A DNA stretch of 64,000 bases from CAVUCH01 sp963763095. Its GTDB lineage: Bacteria > Acidobacteriota > Vicinamibacteria > Vicinamibacterales > JAENWD01. Below, piece after piece: positions 34,948-43,385 of this stretch. A program made the position numbers and the translations under genes. Each line of letters starts with the position of its first letter. Position 1 is the first letter of the stretch. The notes under the pieces were generated by a model that was given only the letters and a program-made list of their open reading frames with translations, did no database searches and had not been told where the DNA came from. The stretch covers positions 1 through 64,000 of the forward strand of contig CAVXNR010000015.1 of NCBI GenBank assembly GCA_963763095.1, read 5' to 3'.

Positions 34948-34995
34948 CCCCTTTCCCCTCTCCCGCCGCACGGCTGCGCGTCACCCCTCGCGACT

Positions 34996-35838
34996 ATGTC
35001 GAAGACCCCAGAAGCAACGCCGGAACCGTCGCTCTTGCTTGCCACAGCCATAGAGGCCGTGCGGCTCGCCGGCCGGATGCAGCTGGAGGCGGTCGGAGGC
35101 GGGTTCAGCATACGCAAGAAAGGCGTGATCGATCTCGTCACGGAGGTCGACCTCGCGATCGAACGCACGTTCCGCGAGCTGGTGGCCGCGCGGTACCCCG
35201 ATCACGACGTGCTTGGCGAGGAGTTCGGCGCTCCTGGCACCGCGCGTCCAGCCGCGCGCCATCTCTGGATTTTCGATCCCATCGACGGCACGACCAACTT
35301 CGCGCATGGAGTTCCGATCTTCTGCTCGTCGCTCGCTCTGGAGATCGACGGCGACGTGACGATTGCCGCCGTGTACGACCCCACGCGCGACGAGCTGTAC
35401 ACCGCTGAACGCGGTCGCGGCGCCTGGCTGAACGGGCAGCGCCTCGCGGTGTCGCCAAACGATCGGCTGGTCGACTCCCTGCTGGTCACGGGGTTCCCGT
35501 ACACGGTCCACGAAGAGGCCGAAGAGATGCTCGGCCTCTTCGGGGCGTTCATCTCGGCGTCGCGGGCGGTGCGTCGCCTCGGCTCGGCGGCACTCGACAT
35601 GTGCTACGTGGCGGCCGGGCGGATGGAAGGGTTCTGGGAGCGCGGTCTCGGCGCGTGGGATATCGCCGCCGGGGCTCTGCTCGTCGAGGAAGCAGGCGGC
35701 CGCGTGTCGGATCTGGATGGCGGTCCGTTCGTGCTGCGATCGGGTCAGCTGGTCGCCTCGAACGGGCGTGTGCACGCCGAAATGCTCGCCACGATTGCAC
35801 GCTACACGGCGGAGCGTGCTCGAAAGCGGACGCTCTGA
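34996..35838 (+). CDS. Inositol monophosphatase family protein
   Basis: Mg-dependent, Li-sensitive-type phosphatase of 280 aa. The three metal motifs are GVIDLVTEVDLAIE with DVLGEEFG, FDPIDGTTNFAHGVP and GLGAWDIAAGALLVEEAGG. Substrates in the family include inositol-1-phosphate, histidinol phosphate and PAP, and the sequence does not settle which. No signal peptide. It lies 48 bp after the anti-sigma-like gene. SuhB-like regulation of rRNA antitermination is a known second role in some bacteria and cannot be excluded. Confidence 0.9.
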   Translation: MSKTPEATPEPSLLLATAIEAVRLAGRMQLEAVGGGFSIRKKGVIDLVTEVDLAIERTFRELVAARYPDHDVLGEEFGAPGTARPAARHLWIFDPIDGTTNFAHGVPIFCSSLALEIDGDVTIAAVYDPTRDELYTAERGRGAWLNGQRLAVSPNDRLVDSLLVTGFPYTVHEEAEEMLGLFGAFISASRAVRRLGSAALDMCYVAAGRMEGFWERGLGAWDIAAGALLVEEAGGRVSDLDGGPFVLRSGQLVASNGRVHAEMLATIARYTAERARKRTL

Positions 35839-36001
35839 CCCCCACCTGCGACAACCGCCGCCGTACCCTCACTGAACGCTGGCATTTTCCGACACTCCGG
35901 TGGCATCCAGCGTGCTCTCCCACTGACATCGATCCGGCCGTCAGCCGGGTCGGGCTGCGGCGCTGGGCTGCACGCCGGGTTTGATCAGAAGGAGCACGCC
36001 C

Positions 36002-36724
36002 ATGTGGCGATCGATCGTGACAGGTCTCGGGCTGACAGCGGCCCTTGCGGCAGCGGTGCCGGCCTCGGCGCAGGACCAGGCCGTGAGCTTCAACATCGGG
36101 TATTTTGCGCTGCGCGGCGCCGACTCACGCGTGGACGGCGACGTGCTGAACGCGAACCGCTGCATCGACAGCACGTCGGCCTGCGAGCCGCTGCTGTTCG
36201 AGGTCGACGACTTCAACAACGTGACCTTCGGCGCCGAGTGGCTCGTGGGGCTTGGGCAGTTCTTCGAAGCCGGGGCGGGCATCGGGTACCACCAGCGCAC
36301 GGTATCGACCATCTACGAAAACCTCACCAATGTGAACGGTTCCGAGATTGAGCAGGAGCTCAAGCTGCGGCTCGTGCCCTTCACGGCCACGGCGCGGTTC
36401 GTCCCGACTGGCCGTCATGCAGCCATCCAGCCCTACATCGGCGCGGGGATCGCACTCATCAACTGGGAGTACAGCGAGGTGGGATCCTTCGTCGACACCA
36501 GCACCGGAGACATCTTCAACGCGCGGTATCCGGCCGACGGCAACGAAGTGGGTGCGCTGGTGCTCGGCGGGTTGCGGGGCCCAGTGGGCGACAACCTGCT
36601 CATCGGCGGGGAGGTGCGTTACCAGTGGGCTGACGTCACGCTGCCGGGTGAGGTCGGGTTCGTCGGTGACCGGCTCGATCTGGGTGGGTTCACTTACCAG
36701 GCGGTGTTCCAGATTCGCTTCTGA
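36002..36724 (+). CDS. Outer-membrane beta-barrel protein
   Basis: A 240-aa exported protein: signal peptide (SIVTGLGLTAALAAAVPASAQ) and alternating beta strands throughout, ending with aromatic residues GGFTYQAVFQIRF, the C-terminal pattern of barrel proteins recognised by BAM. ATG 36002 follows AAGGAG at 35989-35994. Strands such as FFEAGAGIGYHQR and IQPYIGAGIALINW suggest an eight-stranded OmpA/OmpW-like barrel. Function unknown. Its 3' end overlaps the convergent GT-C gene by 35 bp, and a stem-loop follows its stop. Confidence 0.82.
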   Translation: MWRSIVTGLGLTAALAAAVPASAQDQAVSFNIGYFALRGADSRVDGDVLNANRCIDSTSACEPLLFEVDDFNNVTFGAEWLVGLGQFFEAGAGIGYHQRTVSTIYENLTNVNGSEIEQELKLRLVPFTATARFVPTGRHAAIQPYIGAGIALINWEYSEVGSFVDTSTGDIFNARYPADGNEVGALVLGGLRGPVGDNLLIGGEVRYQWADVTLPGEVGFVGDRLDLGGFTYQAVFQIRF

Positions 36725-38276
36725 TGTCCGCCACGCCGGATCGCGCACCCTCGCGGGCGTGCGATCCGGCGTCGCGGTTCCTGTAGAGCGCCACCCCACC
36801 GCCGGCACACACGCGTTCGAACCCGGCCAGGAACCCCGGGTCTTTCGCACGCTGATTCAGCATGTCCCCGCCTTCCGCACGCTCCTCGATCAGCATCCAG
36901 CCAACGTAGCGCGCTGGTCCGTTCAGCGCGGCGAGCCAGATGTCCCCGTTTCCTTCGTGCAGGAAATCCCGGATGGCGAAGCCGGCTTGCGACAGTTCCT
37001 GCATGTAGTGCGCGAGGGAGCCCATGCTGGCCATGATGGTTGGACGGGGCGTCGCGAGCGGCAGGCACGCGGTGACGTCCTGCCGCGCGCGGCTGTTCGG
37101 CCGATCCCACTGGGCCTCCAGGACCATGGCGGCCCCGGGATCGAAGGGCCGCGTTGTGATGAGGACACCCGCCACGGCTAGGGCCGCCGTCAGCGGCTGC
37201 AGGCGCCTCGGGAGCATCCCCACGCCGAGGCTCAGCGCCGCGACGCCAGCGGCCACCACCGGCACCATATAGCGAATCCTGAACGGGTGCCCTTCGAAGT
37301 ACGCGTACCACGGGAGCGCCGCGACGGCGAAGAGCGCGAGAGGAACCACCAGTGCTGCCCGCTGCCGATCGCGCAGTGCCACAACCACGAGGACTACGGC
37401 CGCCACGGTTCCGCCCGCCACGAGGGTCAGCGAACCGAGCTGCCAAGCGCCCCACCACACGGCGCTCGTCACCGTGAACAGATGGCCCTGCAGGCGCGGG
37501 TCCGGCACGTAGAAGCCGCCGGTGACGAACCAGTGCCCGATCGAGAGCTTGCTGTTCACCAGAAACACCAGAATTGCGGCGAGCGGATAGAGCGCGATGA
37601 TGATGACGTCCCTGAGAACAGCCCACAGCGACTCGCCCGAGCGCCAGCGCGCCCATGGCGCGATGGCGAGCACGGTGCCCGTAAACGGCCAGGCTTCGTA
37701 GCGGGTCAGGCACGCCGCCGCCAGCGACAGGCCGGCGGCACGCCGCCAGCGACTGCCTCCCTCGCCTGCCCAGGCGTGCATCGACATCGCACCGAGCATG
37801 AGCATTGCGATGAGGAGCGGCTCGGTCATCGGCGTCGATTGCAGGTACAGGATGTTCGGATTGAGCGCCAGGAGCGCCGCACAGAGCAGCGCGCCTGCGC
37901 GCGACCCGGTGGCGCGCAGCACCATGGCCGCCGCGGCAAATGCGGCCACGCCCATGCTCCCGATGGAAATCACGATGCCGGAGGCACCCGTCCGATAGAG
38001 CGCGTCAACCTGGACGGGCAGAAGATTCAGCAGATGCGGCAACGGCAACCAGACCGCCCCGATCTGCTGCCACCCCGGCGTGATGCTGTCGATGACCCGT
38101 CGCGCGACCACCAGGTGCGCCTTCGCGTCGTAATGACTCAGCGTGAGGCCCTGCAGGTGATAAATCCACGCCGCGATCACGCCCCAGGCCATCACCGCAA
38201 CCGCGCACCACGCCGCAACTGAGCTGCGGGGCAGGCGCTCAGCGGGCGGCTTCCCATCGGCCGCTATAATCGGCAT
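36690..38276 (-). CDS. GT-C fold membrane glycosyltransferase-like protein
   Basis: A 528-aa polytopic protein with about 11 membrane helices. After the first helix the loop HYDAKAHLVVARRVIDS and then WLPLPHLLNLLP fit the acidic GT-C signature; STPMTEPLLIAMLML lies in a later helix. The C-terminal soluble segment holds AALNGPARYVGWMLIEERA. ATG 38276 leaves 28 bp to the divergent DedA-like gene; ATG 38306 is the alternative and would make the two start codons overlap. The last 30 residues (AGSHAREGARSGVADIRSES) are low-complexity and read through the terminator of the convergent barrel gene, so the natural stop may have been elsewhere. Confidence 0.72.
   Translation of the reverse strand: MPIIAADGKPPAERLPRSSVAAWCAVAVMAWGVIAAWIYHLQGLTLSHYDAKAHLVVARRVIDSITPGWQQIGAVWLPLPHLLNLLPVQVDALYRTGASGIVISIGSMGVAAFAAAAMVLRATGSRAGALLCAALLALNPNILYLQSTPMTEPLLIAMLMLGAMSMHAWAGEGGSRWRRAAGLSLAAACLTRYEAWPFTGTVLAIAPWARWRSGESLWAVLRDVIIIALYPLAAILVFLVNSKLSIGHWFVTGGFYVPDPRLQGHLFTVTSAVWWGAWQLGSLTLVAGGTVAAVVLVVVALRDRQRAALVVPLALFAVAALPWYAYFEGHPFRIRYMVPVVAAGVAALSLGVGMLPRRLQPLTAALAVAGVLITTRPFDPGAAMVLEAQWDRPNSRARQDVTACLPLATPRPTIMASMGSLAHYMQELSQAGFAIRDFLHEGNGDIWLAALNGPARYVGWMLIEERAEGGDMLNQRAKDPGFLAGFERVCAGGGVALYRNRDAGSHAREGARSGVADIRSESGTPPGK
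36734..36771 (+). terminator. Stem-loop after the beta-barrel gene
   Basis: CGCCGGATCGC (36734-36744) pairs perfectly with GCGATCCGGCG (36761-36771) across a 16-nt loop, starting 9 bp after the stop. There is no T-run. It lies inside the tail of the convergent minus-strand gene. Confidence 0.6.
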
Positions 38277-38304
38277 CTGTTCGGGCCGCACTCCGTCATC
38301 ACGC

Positions 38305-38907
38305 ATGAAAACCTTTCTGGCCTGGCTCCAAGCGTTTGCGCTCGCCATCGGAGGTCCGGGGCTGTTCATTATCGCTTTTCTCGATTCGTCATTCCTCTCG
38401 CTGCCGCAACTGAACGATCTGCTCGTTGTCACAATGGTCGTACCGCACCCAGGGCGTTTCGCGTACTACGCGCTGATGGCGACGCTCGGTTCGGTCGCCG
38501 GATGTCTCGCGCTTTACGGCGTGGGGCGCCGTGGAGGCGACGCCCTCCTGCGTACCCGATTCGGCTCAGGGCGCATGCAGCGCGTCGCCGGCATCTTCCA
38601 GCAGCGGGGCCTGGTCGGCCTTCTCGTCATGGCCCTTCTGCCGCCACCGGCGCCGTTCAAGGCCTTCGTGCTGCTCGGCGGGATCACCCGGATGCCGGTG
38701 TGGCAGTTCACGGCCGCCATCGCGATCGGCAGGGGAGGCCGGTTCCTGATCATCGCGCTCCTGGCCGCCTGGTATGGCCGCCAGGTGCTCGACTGGATCG
38801 AAGAGCACGGGCGCGCGGTCGGGCTGGCGCTCGCGCTGCTCGTCCTGGTCGGTGGAGCCGGATGGATCTGGTGGGGGAGGCGGGCCACGCGGCGCCCGAC
38901 GCTTTGA
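38305..38907 (+). CDS. DedA/VTT-domain membrane protein
   Basis: A 200-aa inner-membrane protein with the SNARE-associated/VTT fold. Seen: LDSSFLSLPQLNDLLVVTMV (first re-entrant region), GVGRRGGDALLRTRFG, LLPPPAPFKAFVLLGG, the conserved Pro-rich loop, and GRGGRFLIIALLAAWYGRQ. DedA/VTT proteins include undecaprenyl-phosphate and phospholipid flippases. A TATAAT at 38265-38270 lies about 35 bp upstream without a clear -35. Lipid-carrier recycling would suit its glycosyltransferase-rich surroundings, but that is inference. Confidence 0.82.
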   Translation: MKTFLAWLQAFALAIGGPGLFIIAFLDSSFLSLPQLNDLLVVTMVVPHPGRFAYYALMATLGSVAGCLALYGVGRRGGDALLRTRFGSGRMQRVAGIFQQRGLVGLLVMALLPPPAPFKAFVLLGGITRMPVWQFTAAIAIGRGGRFLIIALLAAWYGRQVLDWIEEHGRAVGLALALLVLVGGAGWIWWGRRATRRPTL

Positions 38908-38932
38908 CCGTCGCACGCTAAGCCGTTACAAT
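38904..38932 (+). promoter_or_regulatory. Promoter of the GT2 gene
   Basis: TTGACC (38904-38909), a 17-bp spacer and TACAAT (38927-38932). It overlaps the DedA stop. A start near 38939 rules out the upstream TTG 38932 as the GT2 start codon. Confidence 0.75.
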
Positions 38933-38997
38933 TGCAAGGTTTGCCTGCAGCCATCGACGCGAAAGGTCCGTCTGCCGCTCAGACGATCGCAGCCGTG

Positions 38998-39993
38998 ATG
39001 TCCCCTGATCTCTCCGTAGTCATTCCCGTTCGCAATGAATCGGCGAACGTCGACCCGCTCTGCCGCGAGCTCGTGGGGTCGCTCGAGCTCTCCGGCCGCA
39101 CGTTCGAGGTGATCCTCATCGACGACGGCAGCACCGATGACACGTTCGCGAAGCTCGCCGCGCAACAGGCGCTCGATGCACGCCTGCGCGTGATCCGGTT
39201 CCGCCGCAACTTCGGGCAGACCGCCGCGTTCGCTGCAGGGTTCGCCCACGCGCGGGGCGCCTACATCGTCACGTCGGATGGCGATCTGCAGAACGATCCC
39301 CGCGACATCCCTCGCATGCTCGACCTCATCGAGCAGGGCCACGATATCGTCTGTGGCTGGCGCAAGCATCGGAAAGACGCCTTCCTGACCCGCCGCGCCC
39401 CGTCGATCGTCGCGAACCGATTGATTTCGTGGTTTACCGGCGTCCGGCTGCACGATTACGGCTGCTCGTTGAAGGTGTTCCGGGCGGAAGTCGTCAAGCC
39501 GCTGAAGCTGTACGGTGAGATGCACCGCTTCCTGCCCGCCATCGCCAGCGAGATGGGCGTGAGCATTGCCGAGACGGTCGTCAACCACCGTGCGCGCCAG
39601 CACGGACATTCGAAGTACGGCCTCTCCCGCACGGTGCGCGTGATGCTCGACCTGCTGACCGTGAAGTTTCTTCTGAGCTACTCGACGAGGCCGCTGCAGA
39701 TTTTCGGGCTCGTCGGCGGCGCCATGGGGTTGCTCGGTGCGATGACGACCGCCTGGCTGGCGTATCAGCGATTGTTCGGGTACCAGTCGATCGCGAACCG
39801 GCCGTTGCTGCTGTTCGGGATCCTGCTGATCTTCACCGGGGTGCAGCTGATCACGCTCGGGCTGCTGGCGGAACTGCAATCGCGCACGTATCACGAGTCG
39901 CAGAACAAGCCGATTTACGTCATCCGCGAAGTCCGGGAATCGACCGCCGCGACCGCTGCCAGCGGACAGGCTCCGGCGCTCATCCGGGCATGA
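38998..39993 (+). CDS. Polyprenol-phosphate glycosyltransferase, GT2 (GtrB/ArnC/DPM-like)
   Basis: Transfers a sugar from a nucleotide donor to a polyprenyl phosphate at the inner face of the membrane. The 331 aa begin LSVVIPVRNESANVDPL, with IDDGSTDDT, the DxD in TSDGDLQNDPRDIP, CGWRKHRKD, and two C-terminal membrane helices (LQIFGLVGGAMGLLGAM; LLLFGILLIFTGVQLI), the GtrB/ArnC layout. ATG 38998 is forced by the promoter position. Its product would be the donor for GT-C enzymes such as those at 36690 and 52537. The gene overlaps the next by 4 bp. Confidence 0.9.
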   Translation: MSPDLSVVIPVRNESANVDPLCRELVGSLELSGRTFEVILIDDGSTDDTFAKLAAQQALDARLRVIRFRRNFGQTAAFAAGFAHARGAYIVTSDGDLQNDPRDIPRMLDLIEQGHDIVCGWRKHRKDAFLTRRAPSIVANRLISWFTGVRLHDYGCSLKVFRAEVVKPLKLYGEMHRFLPAIASEMGVSIAETVVNHRARQHGHSKYGLSRTVRVMLDLLTVKFLLSYSTRPLQIFGLVGGAMGLLGAMTTAWLAYQRLFGYQSIANRPLLLFGILLIFTGVQLITLGLLAELQSRTYHESQNKPIYVIREVRESTAATAASGQAPALIRA

Positions 39994-41105
39994 GGCATAC
40001 GACCGCCCGCTGCGCGATGCTTGCTATCGCGCTGACCACGCTGCTCGTGGCAGGCTGTGGGGGCAGTTCCACGGCACCGACCCCCCCATCGACCGGTCCG
40101 GTCGTCTCGGCCATCAGCCCAAACAGCGGCCCATCGATCGGCGGCACAACAGTCACGATCAACGGACAGCGGTTCGATGGCACGGCCACTGTGACGATTG
40201 GCGGCGTCGAGGCCAGAAACGTCACCCTGGTCAGCGCCAACTCGCTGACGGCGATCACCGGATCACGCAGCATCGGGGTAGCCGACGTGGCGGTCACTGT
40301 CGGGGGTCAGCGGGGAGTCCTGGCGAATGGGTTCACCTACACGGCCGCGGGCGCGGTGACCAACGCGCCCCCCGTTATCAGCAACCTCCAGGCAATCGGG
40401 GGTGCGAACCAGCCGGCGGGGTTCGCCGAGTCTGGCGGAGAGATCACCGCATCGGCTGTTGTGACGGATGCCGAGACCTCCGACACGGGGCTTGTTTTCC
40501 AGTGGACAGCTGACGCCGGGACGTTTACCGGAACCGGCACGTCTGTCACCTGGAAGGCGCCAACACTCTCGGGTCCGCCAGTGACCGCCAGGTTGACGCT
40601 GACCGTGATCGAGAGGTACACGGGGAGCGACAGCACCGGGAACCCGGTCGCCAGCGAGCATCGGGTGTCGGCCGCGACCACGGTGTCGGTACACTCCTCG
40701 GTGAAAGAGGTGGGCGAGCTGGCCACAGCATTTCTGACTGATTTCTCGACCTCGTCCGTCAGTCCCGAGGTGGCCGTACGCCACTTCTACACCGGTTGCC
40801 CGGGGCGCCAGGAAGAGCTCGAGGATATCAGGGACAATCGTGAGCAGTACCTCATCACGTCTCACAAGCTCGGCACGCCGGCCGTGACTATCGACTTCGG
40901 CGGCGTGTGCCCATTCCGCTCTCGCACAGGAGATGCGTGCGTCACGATGTCCTGCGAATGGGATTCAACGGTCCGGGCGACTGGCGAGAAGGGCACCGCG
41001 AAAGGCACGTGCTTCCTGACCTCGGTCTACCGCGAGTCGAAGTGGCAGCTGTGCGACAGCAACTTCCAGGGCCAGCCTGGAATCATGAGCCAGTTCATGC
41101 GCTGA
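39990..41105 (+). CDS. IPT/TIG-domain lipoprotein
   Basis: A 371-aa exported lipoprotein: lipobox LLVAGCGG (Cys near residue 23), one IPT/TIG domain (VVSAISPNSGPSIGGTTVTI), a PKD/Ig-like beta domain (LVFQWTADAGTFTGTG) and a C-terminal domain with four cysteines, CPGRQEE, CPFRSR, CVTMSCEW and later CFLTSVYRESKWQLC. Start ATG overlaps the GT2 stop by 4 bp. IPT domains occur in surface adhesins and polysaccharide-binding proteins. The C-terminal Cys-rich part I do not recognise. It is translated with the glycosyltransferase but a shared role is not shown. Confidence 0.82.
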   Translation: MRHTTARCAMLAIALTTLLVAGCGGSSTAPTPPSTGPVVSAISPNSGPSIGGTTVTINGQRFDGTATVTIGGVEARNVTLVSANSLTAITGSRSIGVADVAVTVGGQRGVLANGFTYTAAGAVTNAPPVISNLQAIGGANQPAGFAESGGEITASAVVTDAETSDTGLVFQWTADAGTFTGTGTSVTWKAPTLSGPPVTARLTLTVIERYTGSDSTGNPVASEHRVSAATTVSVHSSVKEVGELATAFLTDFSTSSVSPEVAVRHFYTGCPGRQEELEDIRDNREQYLITSHKLGTPAVTIDFGGVCPFRSRTGDACVTMSCEWDSTVRATGEKGTAKGTCFLTSVYRESKWQLCDSNFQGQPGIMSQFMR

Positions 41106-41337
41106 CGGTGGCGGGTACCGAGACACCGAGGTAAGCGAGTGAAGCGAGCTGCGTCAGCAGCTCGTCACCGGAGGCACGGAACTTACGCGAGAGCTCGGGG
41201 TCTTTCGCGACGTCTGTGCGTGCGTCATACACGATGTGGGCGTCCGTGGACCCGCACAGATTGCAGGGCACGGACTCTAGCAGCGCTGTGCATCCGGCGG
41301 ATATCCAGTCTTCGATTATAGCGAACGGTGATGCCAT
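41095..41337 (-). pseudogene. Truncated N-terminus of a SAM-dependent methyltransferase
   Basis: An 80-aa frame whose first 60 residues (VPCNLCGSTDAHIVYDAR, then KFRASGDELL) match the zinc-finger lead-in of class I SAM methyltransferases found in O-antigen clusters. The family continues with a second CxxC and a Rossmann domain; here the frame turns at DELLTQLASLAYLG into unrelated sequence and stops inside the convergent lipoprotein gene. No Rossmann part remains. It is 2 bp from the TTG start of the CofD-GT2 gene. A remnant left by rearrangement is the simplest reading. Confidence 0.65.
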
Positions 41338-41339
41338 AA

Positions 41340-43385
41340 TTGCTCGTGCTCCGCCCCGCAACCAAGCAACAACCGCTGCGCGTTGTGCTGTTCTCCGGCG
41401 GCCGCGGATCCGGTGCGCTCTCGTCCACGCTCCTCCAGACGCCGGGGATCGCAGTGACGCTCGCGGTGAATGGGTACGACGATGGGGCGTCCACCGGTGA
41501 GGTGCGCCGCTTTCTCGGTGATGCGCTCGGCCCATCGGATTTCCGGAAGAACGCGTCACGCCTCGCAACCGCGCAGCGTCTCTGCGAGCCATCGGTCGTG
41601 CAGTTCCTCGATGCGCGCCTGCCCGAGACTGCGAGCGCAGAGACCGTGGCGGCCCTCGTGGCCGCACTGGCCAGCGCATCTCCCCTCGGTGGCCTCGCCG
41701 TGCACGAGCTCCCCCCCGCGTCGCGCGCGGCGATTGCCGATCGGCTGGCCGCATTTCTCCAGGAGCTCCCGCGCCGCGGTCCGTTCGATTTCAGGGACTG
41801 TAGTGTCGGCAACCTGGTGTTCGCAGGCAGCTACCTGCGGTGCGGTCGCCGATTCAACGCCGCCGTCGACGATTACGCCGGGCTCGTCGGCCTGGCGCCC
41901 GGCGTCATCGAGAACGTCACCGACGGCACCAACGCTTTCCTCGTCGCGATCGACATCGATGGCCGCGTGCTTGGCAGCGAGGCGGACATCGTCGATGCGA
42001 AGCGGCGCAACGCGGTGCAGGACATCTTCCTGATCGATCGGCCGCTCGACCCCGCCGAGTGCGCGGCGCTCGCGGCAGACGGCCCCGCGGTTGCGGCTGA
42101 ACGGCTCGCCGCGCGCACCGTTCCAACGCCGCTCAATCCCCGGCTGGCCGCACGAATTGCCGAGGCGCACCTGATCGTGTACGCGCCCGGAACCCAGCAC
42201 TCGAGCCTGCTGCCGTCGTATCTCACGCCGGGCCTGAGCGGTGCCATCGCGTCCAACCTGCGCGCCATCAAGCTGCTCATCACGAACATCCAGACCGACG
42301 CCGAGATCACGGGCCGCAGCGCTGTCGACATCATCAATCGGGCCGTGTTCTTTCTGAAGGAAAAAGGGAAGCGGGGCACGCCGACGCCGGCCCTCATCAC
42401 GCATTTCCTCATCAATGATCCCCGTGCGGCTGCGACGCCGACGGCCGCGTACGTGCCGCTCGGCCGCCTCGACACGCTGCAGGACCCGCGGCTCGTGCGC
42501 ATAGGCCAGTACCAGGAGGGCGGTTCGGGCCGGCACGACGCGTCGAAGGTGCTCGGCCCCTTTCTCGCCGAGAGCGCCGGCGGCCGCGACAAGCGCCGCG
42601 TGGCCGTGGTGCTGTATGACGCGGGCACCACCGACAAGCTGGCGCAGACGCTGCTCGAGATGGTGCGCGGCGGAATCTCCGACCTGCCGATCGAGGTCAC
42701 GGTGGTTTGTGAGACGGAGACGCCGATCGATGCAGCCTTCCTCGGCACGCTGCCATTCCCCGTGCGCGAGCTGCCGCCACTCGATCTCGACGGTGACGCG
42801 CGCCTGCGCGAGCTGCTGCAGAGCGGGCGGTTCGAGTACGTCGTGCTCTTCGAGTCGTCAGGTATGTACAACGGGGAAGACGTGCCGTGGCTGGCCTCCC
42901 ATCTCACCGGCCGGCTGGACGCCGTGTGGGGCAGCCGGCGGCTGTCGGTGCGCGACATCGAGGAATCGTACCGGCTGCGATACAACGCTCATGCGATCGC
43001 GGGAGTCACGAGCTACATCGGGAGCCATCTGCTCAGCCTGCTGTACCTTGCGCTCTATGGGCGGTATGTGTCCGACACGCTCTCCGGCGCGCGCGCGCTG
43101 CGCGTCGCGGACGCGTGCGCCATCCCGTCGACGCTGACGCACAAGCGGGCGAACCAGCATCTGCTCACGCGCCTGCTCCGGCGCAAGGCCGAGATGTTCG
43201 AGGTGCCGGTGCACTTCTTTGCCGTCTCGCCTGCGCAGGTGAAGCGCACAACCGCCTTCGACGGACTGCAGTCGATCGGCACGATCATCCGTGGCCGTAT
43301 CCGGCGCGATCCCATCGTCACCGTGTCGCCACCGCCGGACGTTGTCGATGCGCGTTCGATCGACGCCGCCCCCACGTCGCGGTGA
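41340..43385 (+). CDS. YvcK/CofD-like domain fused to a degenerate GT2 domain
   Basis: A 681-aa two-domain protein. Residues 12-330 match the CofD/YvcK superfamily: VVLFSGGRGSGALSSTLLQ, AVNGYDDGASTGEVRRFLGD, GNLVFAG, and HLIVYAPGTQHSSLLPSYL. CofD transfers 2-phospholactate in F420 synthesis; YvcK binds UDP-sugars. Residues 420-665 align with GT2 polyprenol transferases (DAVWGSRRL, VSDTLSGARAL, MFEVPVHFF), but the DxD position reads VVLFESSGMYNGEDV, with no metal-binding acids. TTG 41340 follows an in-frame stop; GTG 41346 is an alternative. It overlaps the nucleotidyltransferase gene by 4 bp. The activity is unknown: a sensor, allosteric partner or new transferase are all possible. Confidence 0.8.
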   Translation: MLVLRPATKQQPLRVVLFSGGRGSGALSSTLLQTPGIAVTLAVNGYDDGASTGEVRRFLGDALGPSDFRKNASRLATAQRLCEPSVVQFLDARLPETASAETVAALVAALASASPLGGLAVHELPPASRAAIADRLAAFLQELPRRGPFDFRDCSVGNLVFAGSYLRCGRRFNAAVDDYAGLVGLAPGVIENVTDGTNAFLVAIDIDGRVLGSEADIVDAKRRNAVQDIFLIDRPLDPAECAALAADGPAVAAERLAARTVPTPLNPRLAARIAEAHLIVYAPGTQHSSLLPSYLTPGLSGAIASNLRAIKLLITNIQTDAEITGRSAVDIINRAVFFLKEKGKRGTPTPALITHFLINDPRAAATPTAAYVPLGRLDTLQDPRLVRIGQYQEGGSGRHDASKVLGPFLAESAGGRDKRRVAVVLYDAGTTDKLAQTLLEMVRGGISDLPIEVTVVCETETPIDAAFLGTLPFPVRELPPLDLDGDARLRELLQSGRFEYVVLFESSGMYNGEDVPWLASHLTGRLDAVWGSRRLSVRDIEESYRLRYNAHAIAGVTSYIGSHLLSLLYLALYGRYVSDTLSGARALRVADACAIPSTLTHKRANQHLLTRLLRRKAEMFEVPVHFFAVSPAQVKRTTAFDGLQSIGTIIRGRIRRDPIVTVSPPPDVVDARSIDAAPTSR

